From the NCBI GenBank assembly GCA_015056485.1, contig SVGD01000001.1:71094-135093 (forward strand): a DNA stretch of 64,000 bases, given 5' to 3'. The notes under the pieces are model-generated. The model did not search any database. It was not told the DNA's origin and saw only the letters and a program-made list of their open reading frames with translations. Position 1 is the first letter of the stretch. Each line of letters starts with the position of its first letter. The translations under genes and the position numbers were made by a program. Shown here piece after piece: positions 19,357-28,482 of this stretch. The stretch is from Clostridiales bacterium (GTDB lineage Bacteria > Bacillota > Clostridia > TANB77 > CAG-508).

Positions 19357-20679
19357 TTACTCTCCTTTTATTCTCTTAAATATATTGATAATAGCTTCTA
19401 AAATATTATTTGGTTCTTCATTAAATTCAACTTCTATTGAAAATTCAAAATCTTCTTTATGTACTGGTTTAAACTCATAAATAATTGGATTTATTCCTAT
19501 ATATTCTCCTTGTTCTCCTATAATATTACATTGCATATAATCTCTATACCATGCTTTTAATCCTGTTAAGTTTTTTTCTTCATATCCATATTCGCTATAT
19601 GAATGCAATTCTGGCACATCATACCCTGCTTCTTTTGAAATTCTTTCTAAAGTATGTAAAAACTCATGTATATATACTTCTTCTGGGAATATATTAATTT
19701 TATAATCATATGTATATACATAGTTTCTATCATTGTTTGGTAACCTTATATTTGAATAACCAATTCCTTCTAAATCCATTCCGCCTAATCCAATCCAATC
19801 ATATGTTGGAATTTCTATATTTTCTTCTTCATTTCCAAGTCTCACTATTGTAAAAACATAATCATATTCCCCTTTTTTCAAATAATCGTATATTAGATTT
19901 TTTACATTATCTGGTCCAACATAATATCCATATTTATCAGAATATGTAAGACTAGTTATTGGTTCCTCAATTTCATAAATGTCATATGTAACAGTCATTG
20001 CATTTTTTGATAACTCAGCACTAGAATTTTTAAATCTTTCCATGTTTTCTTTCATTATATCAATATCTCTTAAATTCATTGACAGATTTACTTGTTGTTC
20101 ATTTATTTCTACATCTATATTTTTAAATATAAAGCATGCCATATTCCAGTTTGTATTTTTATTATTTAATCCTTTTTCAACTTTAAAATCAGAAAACCAT
20201 GCTGTTCCTTTACAATTAGTTTCATCTCCTCCTAGTCTAAATCCTATTTTTAAAGTATCTTTATCTCTGGAATATACCATAAATTCTAGTTTCCTCCAAT
20301 CATTAGTTCCTTTTATTACTTCGGAATGTTCTACTGTTTCAACTAAAAAAATTTGAGCACCAGAATCTGATGGTTCACTTTCACTTATAACATTTTTTGT
20401 TTTTACCATACATGTTATTCTATATGGTGTATTAGGTTCTACTGTAAATTCTTTGTAGAAGCATGCATCGTTATAATTATTTGATTCTATTTTATAGCTT
20501 CTATTATCACTAAATTTTATTTCATTATCTCTTGTAAAAGTTGTAACTCCTCTATTATATTCAGCTTTATAAAACCCATTATAATAATAATTTATATAAA
20601 AAATATATAAAATTGTGAAGAATATTATTATTCCCATTAAAAATATAATACTTTTTATTATATTTGTTTTTCTATTCAT
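19357..20679 (-). CDS. Membrane-anchored HExxH metalloprotease-like protein with a jelly-roll-like domain
   Basis: 440 aa. One N-terminal membrane helix (about 10-32) anchors an extracytoplasmic region. Residues about 45-175 look like a carbohydrate-binding-type beta sandwich (ACFYKEFTVEPNTPYRITC, WFSDFKVEKG). Near residue 338 is HEFLHTLE, a zinc-protease HExxHxxE motif. I do not recognise the family; the motif suggests a cell-surface peptidase. It ends 1 bp before the queA start and carries the queA ribosome site, so the two are coexpressed although functionally unrelated. Confidence 0.7.
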   Translation of the reverse strand: MNRKTNIIKSIIFLMGIIIFFTILYIFYINYYYNGFYKAEYNRGVTTFTRDNEIKFSDNRSYKIESNNYNDACFYKEFTVEPNTPYRITCMVKTKNVISESEPSDSGAQIFLVETVEHSEVIKGTNDWRKLEFMVYSRDKDTLKIGFRLGGDETNCKGTAWFSDFKVEKGLNNKNTNWNMACFIFKNIDVEINEQQVNLSMNLRDIDIMKENMERFKNSSAELSKNAMTVTYDIYEIEEPITSLTYSDKYGYYVGPDNVKNLIYDYLKKGEYDYVFTIVRLGNEEENIEIPTYDWIGLGGMDLEGIGYSNIRLPNNDRNYVYTYDYKINIFPEEVYIHEFLHTLERISKEAGYDVPELHSYSEYGYEEKNLTGLKAWYRDYMQCNIIGEQGEYIGINPIIYEFKPVHKEDFEFSIEVEFNEEPNNILEAIINIFKRIKGE

Positions 20680-20700
20680 GTAATCACCTATATCATTTGT

Positions 20701-20874
20701 TTAAATTTTTCTTTTTATCATTTTTAATGCTTTAGGTCTTTCCACTGTTATTACATGTTCACAACCTAAACACTTAAATTTAAAGTCGACCCCTATTCTA
20801 GTTATTTCCCATTCTTTACTTCCACAAGGGTGAACTTTTTTCATTTCAATTTTATCGCCTATGTTATATTCCAT
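20701..20874 (-). CDS. DUF951 family protein (YyzM-like)
   Basis: 57 aa, with AAGGAG before the ATG. The sequence has the family hallmarks: MEYNIGDKIEMKKVHPCG, then WEITRIGVDFKFKCLGC. The two cysteine positions and HPCG are typical of DUF951, a small conserved Firmicutes protein of unknown function, possibly RNA- or metal-binding. It lies between the hup terminator and the metalloprotease gene. Confidence 0.88.
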   Translation of the reverse strand: MEYNIGDKIEMKKVHPCGSKEWEITRIGVDFKFKCLGCEHVITVERPKALKMIKRKI

Positions 20875-20937
20875 AAAAACTCCTTTTTCACTTAATATAT
20901 TATACCCTTAGATGTTTTTTTTGTAAAGAATATAAAA

Positions 20938-20972
20938 AAAAAAGATGTAAGTGTTAACTTACATCTTTTTTA
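20938..20972 (-). terminator. Intrinsic terminator of hup
   Basis: AAAGATGTAAGT / ACTTACATCTTT stem with GTTA loop and a T-run on either strand, 35 bp after hup. Confidence 0.85.
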
Positions 20973-21007
20973 TATGAATTCATATACTTTTATATTGTTA
21001 TAAATTC

Positions 21008-21286
21008 TTATTTGTTGTTTACTAAATCTTTGAATGCTTTACCAGCTTTGAATACTGGAGCTTTTGATGCAGGTATTTTGATTTCTTGTTTTGTTTGTGG
21101 GTTTCTACCTTTTCTAGCTGCTCTATTTCTTGTTTCAAAAGAACCAAATCCAACTAATTGAACTTTGTCTCCTGATACTAAAGTACTTGTTATTACATCA
21201 ACTATTGCATTAACAGATGCTTCTGTACTTTTTTTTGTTTCTCCTGTTTTTGCAGCTACTGCTGCGATTAATTCAGCTTTGTTCAT
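21008..21286 (-). CDS. hup: HU family DNA-binding protein
   Basis: Histone-like dimeric protein that bends and compacts DNA. 92 aa. [15 protein letters not shown] start, [20 protein letters not shown] signature and the beta-arm tip residues [22 protein letters not shown] before ATG. Monocistronic, with a strong terminator. No CGG codon. Confidence 0.98.
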   Translation of the reverse strand: MNKAELIAAVAAKTGETKKSTEASVNAIVDVITSTLVSGDKVQLVGFGSFETRNRAARKGRNPQTKQEIKIPASKAPVFKAGKAFKDLVNNK

Positions 21287-21469
21287 TTAAAATTACCTCC
21301 TATAAGATTGTTTTTATCCATAGCTTTTAGCTACTATTACTTTTATTCGCCAATTTTAGATAAAATCCTTCTTTTTTTCTTTTATTTTTTCTCTCAATCC
21401 CCTTGTTTCCCTAGTCATATCAAGTGGGTATTCATCAAAAAGCGCTATTTTATGCGTTTTTCAGCATTT

Positions 21470-23059
21470 TCATGTTCTTGATTTTTTTAAAAGCTTTTCT
21501 CCGTAGGTTTTTGGTAAAATTATATCTTTTGGGAAAAGTTTTAATATTATTATTAACATAAAATATATTAATATACCTGTTATAGTCGCAATTACTAAAG
21601 CTGCTTGAAAATTTAAAAATCTTAATATATTTGTATAACACAAATAAGAAATTAACGACATAGCACTTGTTGCAAATACCACTTTTATTATATCTATTTT
21701 TATTATAGAAAATAAATTACTTTCTTTATTTAATTTTACTAAACATATTATTAAAGTTACCCAATGACATATATTTGATGAAATAATTGCTCCATATATT
21801 CCAATTTTTTTTACTGATAATAAAAATATATTTAAAATTATTTTTATTATTAATCCAATCAATAAAGCTTTTACGCATTCCTTAGCCCTACCAATACCTT
21901 GTAATGCTCCATTTACCGTTTGTATTAAAACCAAAGGAATTATTTCTATTGAACTTATTTGAAGCATATAAGCTCCTTCCATCGCATTAGGAAATAATAT
22001 GTTTAGAATTTCCTCTGAATATATAATCATAATTGCTGTGCATGGCAAACCTATTAATAGACTAATTAACAGCGAAAGTCTTATTTTATTATTTGCTTCC
22101 TTTTTTTTGCCTTTTGCTATTAAACTAGCAATTGTTGGTACAAGAGTTGTAGAAAGCGCAATGTTAAAAGATAATGGCAATATTACTAAAGTATCTATTT
22201 TACCACTCAAAATTCCATATAATCTTTTTGCTTCCTCAGTTTTCATGTAAGTTTTTAAAATTCTTATGATAGTTAATGAATCAACACTTTTTGTAGCTAC
22301 AGATAAAAAAGCACTAAATGATATCGGTATTGTAACTAATAAAATATTCTTTATTATTAAGCTACATTTTTCATTATTAAAATTATTATTTCTTATAGTT
22401 CCCCATATATTTTTTTTATTCTTTTTATATAATATATATAAATATACCGTACTAAAAATTGTTGCAATAGTTGTACCTGCTGTAGCTGCTGCTGCCATAA
22501 ATGTAGTATTAAAATCAGAAATTATAGCAATAACTTCAACTATAATTATAGTAATTATAGTTTTTGAGATTTGTTCTAGATTTTGAGATTTGGCTGTAAT
22601 TTTTATATTTCCTGCTCCATTAAAATAGCCTCTAAAAACTGAAGCAACAGATACTAAAAATATAGATGGCGCTAAAAGTTGTAATGAAAGCTCAGACTCC
22701 GGAATTTGTAAAAGATTATTTGAAATTGGTTTAGAAAAAACATATAGAAAAATGCTTGCTACAAATCCAATAAAACTAAAAAGCATTACTGCTATTTTTA
22801 ATATTCTATATGCACCTTTATAATCTCCAATCGCGAACTTACTTGATACCATTTTCGAAATAGCATTAGGTATTCCTATTGAAGATAAGGTAAGTAAAAT
22901 AGCATATACTTGAAAACCTGCCGAATAAATGGCATTACCTGTGTCTCCAAATCCTTGCTTATTGGTTAAATATATCTTATAAATAAAACCTGTAACTTTT
23001 ATTATAACCTGAGAAAACATTAAAACTATTATATTATTAATAAAATTGCTCTTTTTCAT
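21470..23059 (-). CDS. spoVB: Polysaccharide/lipid flippase, SpoVB-like (MOP superfamily)
   Basis: About 529 aa with roughly 14 membrane helices. N-terminal signature KVTGFIYKIYLTNKQG..G and the inter-helix LLAPSIFLVSVASVFRGYF are typical of Stage V sporulation protein B and related lipid II/oligosaccharide flippases, which act in spore cortex or wall synthesis. The start MKKSNFINN at 23059 is preferred to a longer in-frame version that runs through a repeat (23139-23162). No clear ribosome site precedes either. Confidence 0.85.
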   Translation of the reverse strand: MKKSNFINNIIVLMFSQVIIKVTGFIYKIYLTNKQGFGDTGNAIYSAGFQVYAILLTLSSIGIPNAISKMVSSKFAIGDYKGAYRILKIAVMLFSFIGFVASIFLYVFSKPISNNLLQIPESELSLQLLAPSIFLVSVASVFRGYFNGAGNIKITAKSQNLEQISKTIITIIIVEVIAIISDFNTTFMAAAATAGTTIATIFSTVYLYILYKKNKKNIWGTIRNNNFNNEKCSLIIKNILLVTIPISFSAFLSVATKSVDSLTIIRILKTYMKTEEAKRLYGILSGKIDTLVILPLSFNIALSTTLVPTIASLIAKGKKKEANNKIRLSLLISLLIGLPCTAIMIIYSEEILNILFPNAMEGAYMLQISSIEIIPLVLIQTVNGALQGIGRAKECVKALLIGLIIKIILNIFLLSVKKIGIYGAIISSNICHWVTLIICLVKLNKESNLFSIIKIDIIKVVFATSAMSLISYLCYTNILRFLNFQAALVIATITGILIYFMLIIILKLFPKDIILPKTYGEKLLKKSRT

Positions 23060-23138
23060 GTTATAAATATATGAGTAATATTTTATTTTTATTATTGAAA
23101 TATATTTTAACTGTATAACAAAATTTACTGCAAATATT

Positions 23139-23276
23139 GTAGGGGCGACCATTGGTCGTCCGTGCCTTATAGGAATACCCTAATTTATTTTTTATTTTAA
23201 TTATTGTCTTTCAATTTTCATTAATTATAAATATAGTAAATTCTTCGAAGATCGGACGACCAATGGTCGCCCCTAC
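23139..23276. repeat. Family A palindromic repeats, inverted pair
   Basis: GTAGGGGCGACCATTGGTCG.. at 23139-23162 and its reverse complement at 23253-23276, about 90 bp apart. Found in the 337-bp spacer between spoVB and the divergent VirD4-like gene, which otherwise shows no gene. Confidence 0.85.
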
Positions 23277-23411
23277 ATGTTTTATAATAAATCTCACCAT
23301 ACTAATTAAAATGCATTATTATGTCATTTTTTTCTTCAAAAGACTTGTTTTTTTGCCCATTTTATAGGATAATATATATGGTAAAAAATAAAATTTATGG
23401 GGGATTTTATA

Positions 23412-25751
23412 GTGAAACTAATAGATAAATTTTTAAAAATATTAAAAACTGATAGAAATACATTTTTCACATTTATATTTACCCTTTTAACTGCTTATAT
23501 TATTGTTGATAGAGTTGTTGAATGGTTAATAATGTGTTTTACAGGGATGTCTGTTGATTATTGGAATCCAATTCAATATACTTTAGCCTTAGCTTGCCCT
23601 GTTTTTGCATATTTTTTAGCACCTGCTTCTAAATTTATAAAGTCAAACAATGCTAAAATATCTTTCTTTTATGCTTACTGTATATCTTTATATATTATAG
23701 CAATTTCATTAGTAACTCAATTAATTAATCATTTAAGTTGGCTAGGTCTTTTATCTCTACCAAATTATGCTGAAATAGTAACTGAGTTTTCACACTTAAT
23801 TATGCCAGCACTTACATCTATTTCACTTTATATACCTCTTACAACATTCTATAAATTATTAAGATGGTTATATATTAAAATAAATGACCCTATTTTCCCT
23901 AACAATTTCAAAGATTCTATTTGTGATTATCAAGGAATAGACCTGGCACCTGCTGATGATTCTACAGGACCTTATAGTTTTGAAATTGAAATATGTAAAG
24001 ATAGAGATACTGGAAAGCCAGTAAAAATATTAGAATCTAGAAGATTACAATCCACTTTAGTAGTTGGACCAGCTAATACTGGTAAAACATCAATGGTATT
24101 AGAACCAATGATTGCTAGAGATTTAGAGAAAAAATTATTCTTCAGAGAAACTGCTAAAGAAATGGGATATACTGCTTTAAAAACTGGAATAGCAACTTTA
24201 AACTGTCCATATGATAATGAATATTTAAACAAAAACTTTTCTTTAAATATGCTTACACCTGCTGAGGGAAAAGAAGATACATATAAATCATATATGAAAA
24301 AAATGATTTATAATATTAACCCTGATGGTTCTATAGTATATAAAAATTTTGGTGTAACTTCTCTAACTTCTGATTATGTACACACTTCAAGAATTTTAGA
24401 AGTAGCTAAAAATTTAGATATACCTGTTACTTTAATAGACCCTTCTAATTATATGAATTCTATTGGATTAAACCCTTTTGCATTAATAAATAATCCGCCT
24501 TTATGTGGACTAATTGTATCTTTAGTTCTTCGAGCTTGGTATAGTCCTGCTTCATTTACTGCTGAACTTGCATATATGGAAGATCTTGCAAAACAAGCTG
24601 TACAAAATTTAGTTTTATTACTTAAATGTGTATATCCAAAATTAAATAATGGAGATATTCCAAATATGGAAGATTTATCAAGATGTTTTTTAGATTTTAG
24701 TTATGTAGAAACTTTGTGCGAAGAATTAAAGAAAGATGAATATTATTCTCAAGAATATGCTTTACAAATAGTATATTTTGAACAAAACTTTTATAAAAAT
24801 TCTACTGGATATAAAGATATGAAAAGATATCTTCAATTAGCTTCAGCTCAACTTGATGTTGTATTAAAGTCACCTCAATTGAAAGCAATTGTATGTAATA
24901 GGCATAATAACATAAATTTCTCAAATGTAATCAATAATGGAGAAGTAGTACTTTTATGCACTAGACCTTTTGAGGTTGGAGGAGCACAATCTAAAGCCTT
25001 CGGTTTATTCTACTTAATGGAAATGATGTGTGCTGTTGAAATGGCTCGTGAAAATTCACAATATAGAATACCTCACTTTTTATATGTTGATGAGTTTGAA
25101 CGTTATTCTGATGGAATTCTAGGAGATATGGTTTCAATATATAATAAATTTAATATTGGTATAATACTATCAATTCAAAACTTAGCTAGCGTATGTGGAG
25201 GTATAAACTCAACATTCACTCAAACATTACTTTCAAATTCACCTACAAAAATAAGTTTTGGTAACCATACACCTGAAGAATATGATTGGTGGTTACAAGA
25301 ATTTGGTAAACGTAGAGAATGGAAGGTTTCTCCATCATATGACCCAACAAAAAACAGAGGCGAATATTCATCTGCCCTTGGTTCTCCAGAATGGTCATGG
25401 CAGGATACAATGAAACTTGGTAAACTTCAAGGTTTAGGCTTTAAAGCCATAATCTATAAAACTAAAGATAAAAAAGGAAAAAATGTTGTTAACTTTGGTA
25501 AGGTAGACTTCTTGGAATCAAAATATAAAGAACCTAAAAAAGTAAAATATTATAGATTTGATAAATTTAACGATTCTAAGGAACAAAAAAACAAAAAAAC
25601 AACTAGACAAAAATTCAATTATAAAAATGTTAACTTTGATACAAATAGTGATGAAGATATTGACCCAATACAAACAGATACTACAGATTCTTCATACTTC
25701 TTCAATAATGCTGATGCAATTAGTTTTAATTTTGGAGATAATAAAAAATAG
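23412..25751 (+). CDS. VirD4/TraG-like coupling-protein ATPase
   Basis: Membrane-bound FtsK/HerA-type ATPase, about 779 aa from the GTG at 23412 (GGGGGA 8 bases upstream; an ATG at 23397 is in frame). Four or so N-terminal helices, then Walker A VVGPANTGKTS near residue 224 of the longer version and Walker B LYVDEFERY later, with SIQNLASV and LLSNSPTKISFG, the conserved C-terminal TraG pattern. Acidic low-complexity tail. Such proteins bring DNA or protein to a type IV secretion channel. No other secretion genes are in the window, so its partner is unknown. Confidence 0.88.
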   Translation: MKLIDKFLKILKTDRNTFFTFIFTLLTAYIIVDRVVEWLIMCFTGMSVDYWNPIQYTLALACPVFAYFLAPASKFIKSNNAKISFFYAYCISLYIIAISLVTQLINHLSWLGLLSLPNYAEIVTEFSHLIMPALTSISLYIPLTTFYKLLRWLYIKINDPIFPNNFKDSICDYQGIDLAPADDSTGPYSFEIEICKDRDTGKPVKILESRRLQSTLVVGPANTGKTSMVLEPMIARDLEKKLFFRETAKEMGYTALKTGIATLNCPYDNEYLNKNFSLNMLTPAEGKEDTYKSYMKKMIYNINPDGSIVYKNFGVTSLTSDYVHTSRILEVAKNLDIPVTLIDPSNYMNSIGLNPFALINNPPLCGLIVSLVLRAWYSPASFTAELAYMEDLAKQAVQNLVLLLKCVYPKLNNGDIPNMEDLSRCFLDFSYVETLCEELKKDEYYSQEYALQIVYFEQNFYKNSTGYKDMKRYLQLASAQLDVVLKSPQLKAIVCNRHNNINFSNVINNGEVVLLCTRPFEVGGAQSKAFGLFYLMEMMCAVEMARENSQYRIPHFLYVDEFERYSDGILGDMVSIYNKFNIGIILSIQNLASVCGGINSTFTQTLLSNSPTKISFGNHTPEEYDWWLQEFGKRREWKVSPSYDPTKNRGEYSSALGSPEWSWQDTMKLGKLQGLGFKAIIYKTKDKKGKNVVNFGKVDFLESKYKEPKKVKYYRFDKFNDSKEQKNKKTTRQKFNYKNVNFDTNSDEDIDPIQTDTTDSSYFFNNADAISFNFGDNKK

Positions 25752-25758
25752 AAAAAAA

Positions 25759-25791
25759 AGAATACCGTGGGTAGCCGGTATTCTCTTTTTA
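25759..25791 (+). terminator. Intrinsic terminator of the VirD4-like gene
   Basis: GAATACCG-TGGGTAGC-CGGTATTC hairpin followed by TCTTTTTATTT, 8 bp after the stop. Confidence 0.85.
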
Positions 25792-25896
25792 TTTGTTACT
25801 AATTATAACACTACAAGCTTTTCATGTGTAGCCACATAAATTGACTTTTATTTAGCTATATAGAAAATATTGCAGTTATCCCACTTATGAGAAACA

Positions 25897-26391
25897 TCAA
25901 AATACATTTACATACTGCGCTGTATATGTTACATCTTCCGTAGCTATATGCTGAACTTCAGGAGACCAGCCTTTAAAATATGTTGCCGTTAAAGACATAT
26001 CATACTTATCGGATTCCACAGGCTTTTCTGTTGAAATGTAATACGGTGTTATTTCTTCACCATAGTCATAAAAATCAACGATAGAAATCCATCCGTCAAT
26101 AGTGAAATCATACACCTTCCAAGTTATTGCAATTTTTGTTTCATATTTTTCTGGGCTCATTGATACAGACAAGAACTTTATAAGCAATTCAAAGAAGTCA
26201 AAACATTGCTTAAATATGCCCCGAATTGACTCAACTTTATCGGAAAGTCTTTCGAAAATAATTCTTGCTACCATTTCAGCAGATTCAACATCCGTTGACT
26301 GCTGAACGTTCATATCAGTTGCAAAAGCTGTAGGCGCACCGAGTGTAAAGAGCATTGCAAATACAAGAATAATGGAAATGAATTTTTTCAT
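25897..26391 (-). CDS. Secreted hypothetical protein of foreign composition
   Basis: 164 aa from ATG 26391 (GGGGTGA site). Signal peptide (MKKFISIILVFAMLFTLGA, cleavage near TAFA-TD), a middle amphipathic stretch DKVESIRGIFKQCFDFFELLIKF and a C-terminal beta-rich part (YDMSLTATYFKGWSPEVQ). Base composition is visibly higher in GC than neighbours, suggesting recent transfer. It holds the only in-frame CGG in the window (26223, codon 57, Ile-Arg-Gly) that reads well as arginine without a shift. It sits between the VirD4-like and relaxation-like genes. Confidence 0.65.
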   Translation of the reverse strand: MKKFISIILVFAMLFTLGAPTAFATDMNVQQSTDVESAEMVARIIFERLSDKVESIRGIFKQCFDFFELLIKFLSVSMSPEKYETKIAITWKVYDFTIDGWISIVDFYDYGEEITPYYISTEKPVESDKYDMSLTATYFKGWSPEVQHIATEDVTYTAQYVNVF

Positions 26392-26426
26392 TATTTTCAC
26401 CCCTATATACAAAATTATTTGCATAT

Positions 26427-26483
26427 TATAACTAGCCAAAGCTAGCTATAATACTTTATAACTAGCTTCTACCCAAGCTAGAT
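26427..26483. promoter_or_regulatory. Two operator-like palindromes upstream of the secreted gene
   Basis: TATAACTAGC-CAAA-GCTAGCTATA (26427-26450) and TATAACTAGC..CAAGCTAGATAT (26457-26483) share the half-site ACTAGC/GCTAG, with centres about 31 bp apart (three helical turns). They lie 36-92 bp before the start codon at 26391, so they may be a repressor or activator site pair. Confidence 0.4.
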
Positions 26484-26625
26484 ATTTAATTAATTTACTA
26501 CATTATATTATGTTTTACATAATATTTCAAGTTCATATCTAAGAAAAGTAAGCTTCATTTACATGGACAGTCGTTCGGGTAGACTTTCTAATTTAATGAG
26601 GTTACGGATACTCTAACTGTGAATA

Positions 26626-26663
26626 AAAAAATAACGGTTGAATAAATCAACCGTTATTTTTTT
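26626..26663 (-). terminator. Intrinsic terminator of the relaxation-like gene
   Basis: ATAACGGTTGA-TTTAT-TCAACCGTTAT hairpin with T-run, touching the stop codon at 26662. Confidence 0.85.
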
Positions 26664-27597
26664 ATCCTAATAATTTTACTGTTACTGTTTCCATTTTATA
26701 TTTCCCTGTATTTTCATCTTGTTTAAACTCAACTAATGAATTTTCTAATGAATCTGAATTTTGTTTTAAATCAGTTGTAAAAATTGTTTTTATTCCTGAT
26801 GTTTGTATTTTATTAGTAACTAAAATTTTAAAAGTTTCCACCATGTGTTTATCATCTTCACAAACAAATATTAATTGTGGTTTTTTTTCAAACCCAGAAT
26901 CAAATGGAACAAAACTTTCATAAAAATCTGTATAAAAACTCATTCTTTCTTTAAATTTTGTTTCCCAATTTTCTTCTCTTCTTACAGCTTCAAATATAAA
27001 GTCTATAGATTTCCCTGCTTTTGACAATGTAACTCCCGCCTGAGGTTTGAAAACTTTACTTAATTTTTTTGCTGTAAGTGTTGGTTTTACAGTAAATCTA
27101 TCAAATGCTTGAACTTTTCTTAAATATGCAATTATTATTTGATTTCCTGCTAATCTTTTCTTTATCATTCCAACCGGTTTAGTATTGTCTGATGGTTGCC
27201 ATTTGCATTCTATTTCTTTTGAACCTAAAAGATATTTACCCATCTTTTCTAAGCAATATACTCTATATATACACTTTCCTTCTTCTGACGTAAAATAATA
27301 TCTTGTTAGAATTTTACTTTTAACCATTTGTTCTAACTTATTATTTAATTTATCTTGAGATTTTATATCTTCTTTTCTATATTCTAAAATTTGATACAAC
27401 TGTCTTGAAGTCATAAACTCAAAATCATTCACTAATTCTAAAATTTTAAAATGAATATCTGTAATATGTCCTATATCTATTTTATGAACTATTTGGTTCA
27501 TAGACACATATCCATCCTTACCGTCAAAAACTTTGATTTCTCCTTCTCTTACAGCAAATGGAGATACTTCTGTTTTTATTTCGCTATCTTGTACCAT
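26662..27597 (-). CDS. Replication-relaxation-like winged-helix protein
   Basis: 311 aa soluble. The N-terminal part (about 45-125) is a winged-helix-like region (ILELVNDFEFMTSRQLYQIL, then a basic stretch). The C-terminal part has an endonuclease-like strand-helix pattern (SIDFIFEAVRREENWETKFKER, PQLIFVCEDDKHM). This resembles the replication-relaxation (Replic_Relax) family, often found beside VirD4/TraG ATPases of integrative elements. Here it is near one but on the opposite strand. AGGAGG before ATG. Function is inferred from resemblance only. Confidence 0.6.
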   Translation of the reverse strand: MVQDSEIKTEVSPFAVREGEIKVFDGKDGYVSMNQIVHKIDIGHITDIHFKILELVNDFEFMTSRQLYQILEYRKEDIKSQDKLNNKLEQMVKSKILTRYYFTSEEGKCIYRVYCLEKMGKYLLGSKEIECKWQPSDNTKPVGMIKKRLAGNQIIIAYLRKVQAFDRFTVKPTLTAKKLSKVFKPQAGVTLSKAGKSIDFIFEAVRREENWETKFKERMSFYTDFYESFVPFDSGFEKKPQLIFVCEDDKHMVETFKILVTNKIQTSGIKTIFTTDLKQNSDSLENSLVEFKQDENTGKYKMETVTVKLLG

Positions 27598-27618
27598 TTT
27601 TACGTCCTCCTTATATTT

Positions 27619-28423
27619 TTATTTTATAATAAGTTTTATTTTTTTCTTTTCTGGCATAATTTTTTTAATATAAACTTCTACTTCTTGCCCATATTCAATA
27701 TTTTCTTTGTATTCTGCTAATCCTACTAGATTTGGTTTTAGTTCAACAAATATTCCATTTTTAGATTTTTCAACTTCCCTAGCTATAGCCTTTACTGTTG
27801 AACCTTCTTTAAAGCTTTCAGCATTTTCCTCCCAAGTTCCTAGTAGTTCTTTATGTGAAAGAATTACTCTATTATTTTTTCTATCTATAGATTTTATCAC
27901 AACTTTTACCTTTTGTCCAATCTCAAATCTTTCCATAGGACTTTTTATTCTTGCAACAGATATGTCTTCTATATGTACTAAGCCTACTAATCCCCCTCCG
28001 ATTTCAATAAAAGCACCATAAGGTCTTATATTTTTTACTATTCCGGTCAACAATTGAGCCCTCTTTTAACTCTTTTCTTAACCATTGCAAAGCTTCTTTT
28101 CCAACTGCTTTTCTAGATAAAATTGCTATATCATTATTGTTTACATCTTTAACCTTAAACTGTACAATTTTATTAACTTTACTTGTACATATATTAGGTT
28201 TAGGAAATCCTGTTTCATCAATATTTATAGCTTCAATTTCATCTCTTGGTATTATTCCTTTAATGTCCTTTCCTAAATCTACATACAAATTATAATTGCT
28301 ATCACATTTAGTTACTAATCCTTGTATTATTTTTCCTTTTTCTGCCGCTTCTATTACCTCAGATTTAGAAAAACTTTTTAAGTTGTTTTCCCATCCTTCT
28401 GGAATAAATTTTTGATATTCCAT
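27619..28423 (-). CDS. S1 RNA-binding domain protein, one CGG +1 site
   Basis: 267 aa after removing one C at the CGG at 28045. Three S1 OB-folds: residues about 28-105 (GKIIQGLVTKCDSNYNLYVD), 120-195 (SIVD-GIVKNIRPYGAFIEI, LVGLVHIEDIS, VILSHKELL) and 200-267. Clostridia carry such short RpsA-like proteins, thought to help mRNA handling. The break falls in the first strand of the central S1 fold, where G-x-V-K-N-I is the family norm. Frame 0 would stop 13 codons after the CGG. The downstream half has no start or ribosome site of its own. Confidence 0.85.
28042..28045 (-). other. CGG +1 frame site (S1 gene), GAC-CGG-A
   Basis: After 126 codons. Reading C then GGA gives Val-Asp-Gly-Ile-Val-Lys-Asn-Ile, the start of a canonical S1 domain. 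Confidence 0.85.
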
Positions 28424-28482
28424 ATATTTTATTTTCTCCTTTTCTTTTGTGTTTAATTTATTATATATATTTTTTCCTTATT

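Noticed and set aside
23060..23152. N-terminal extension of spoVB
   Set aside because: Runs through a dispersed palindromic repeat and lacks family resemblance; start placed at 23059.
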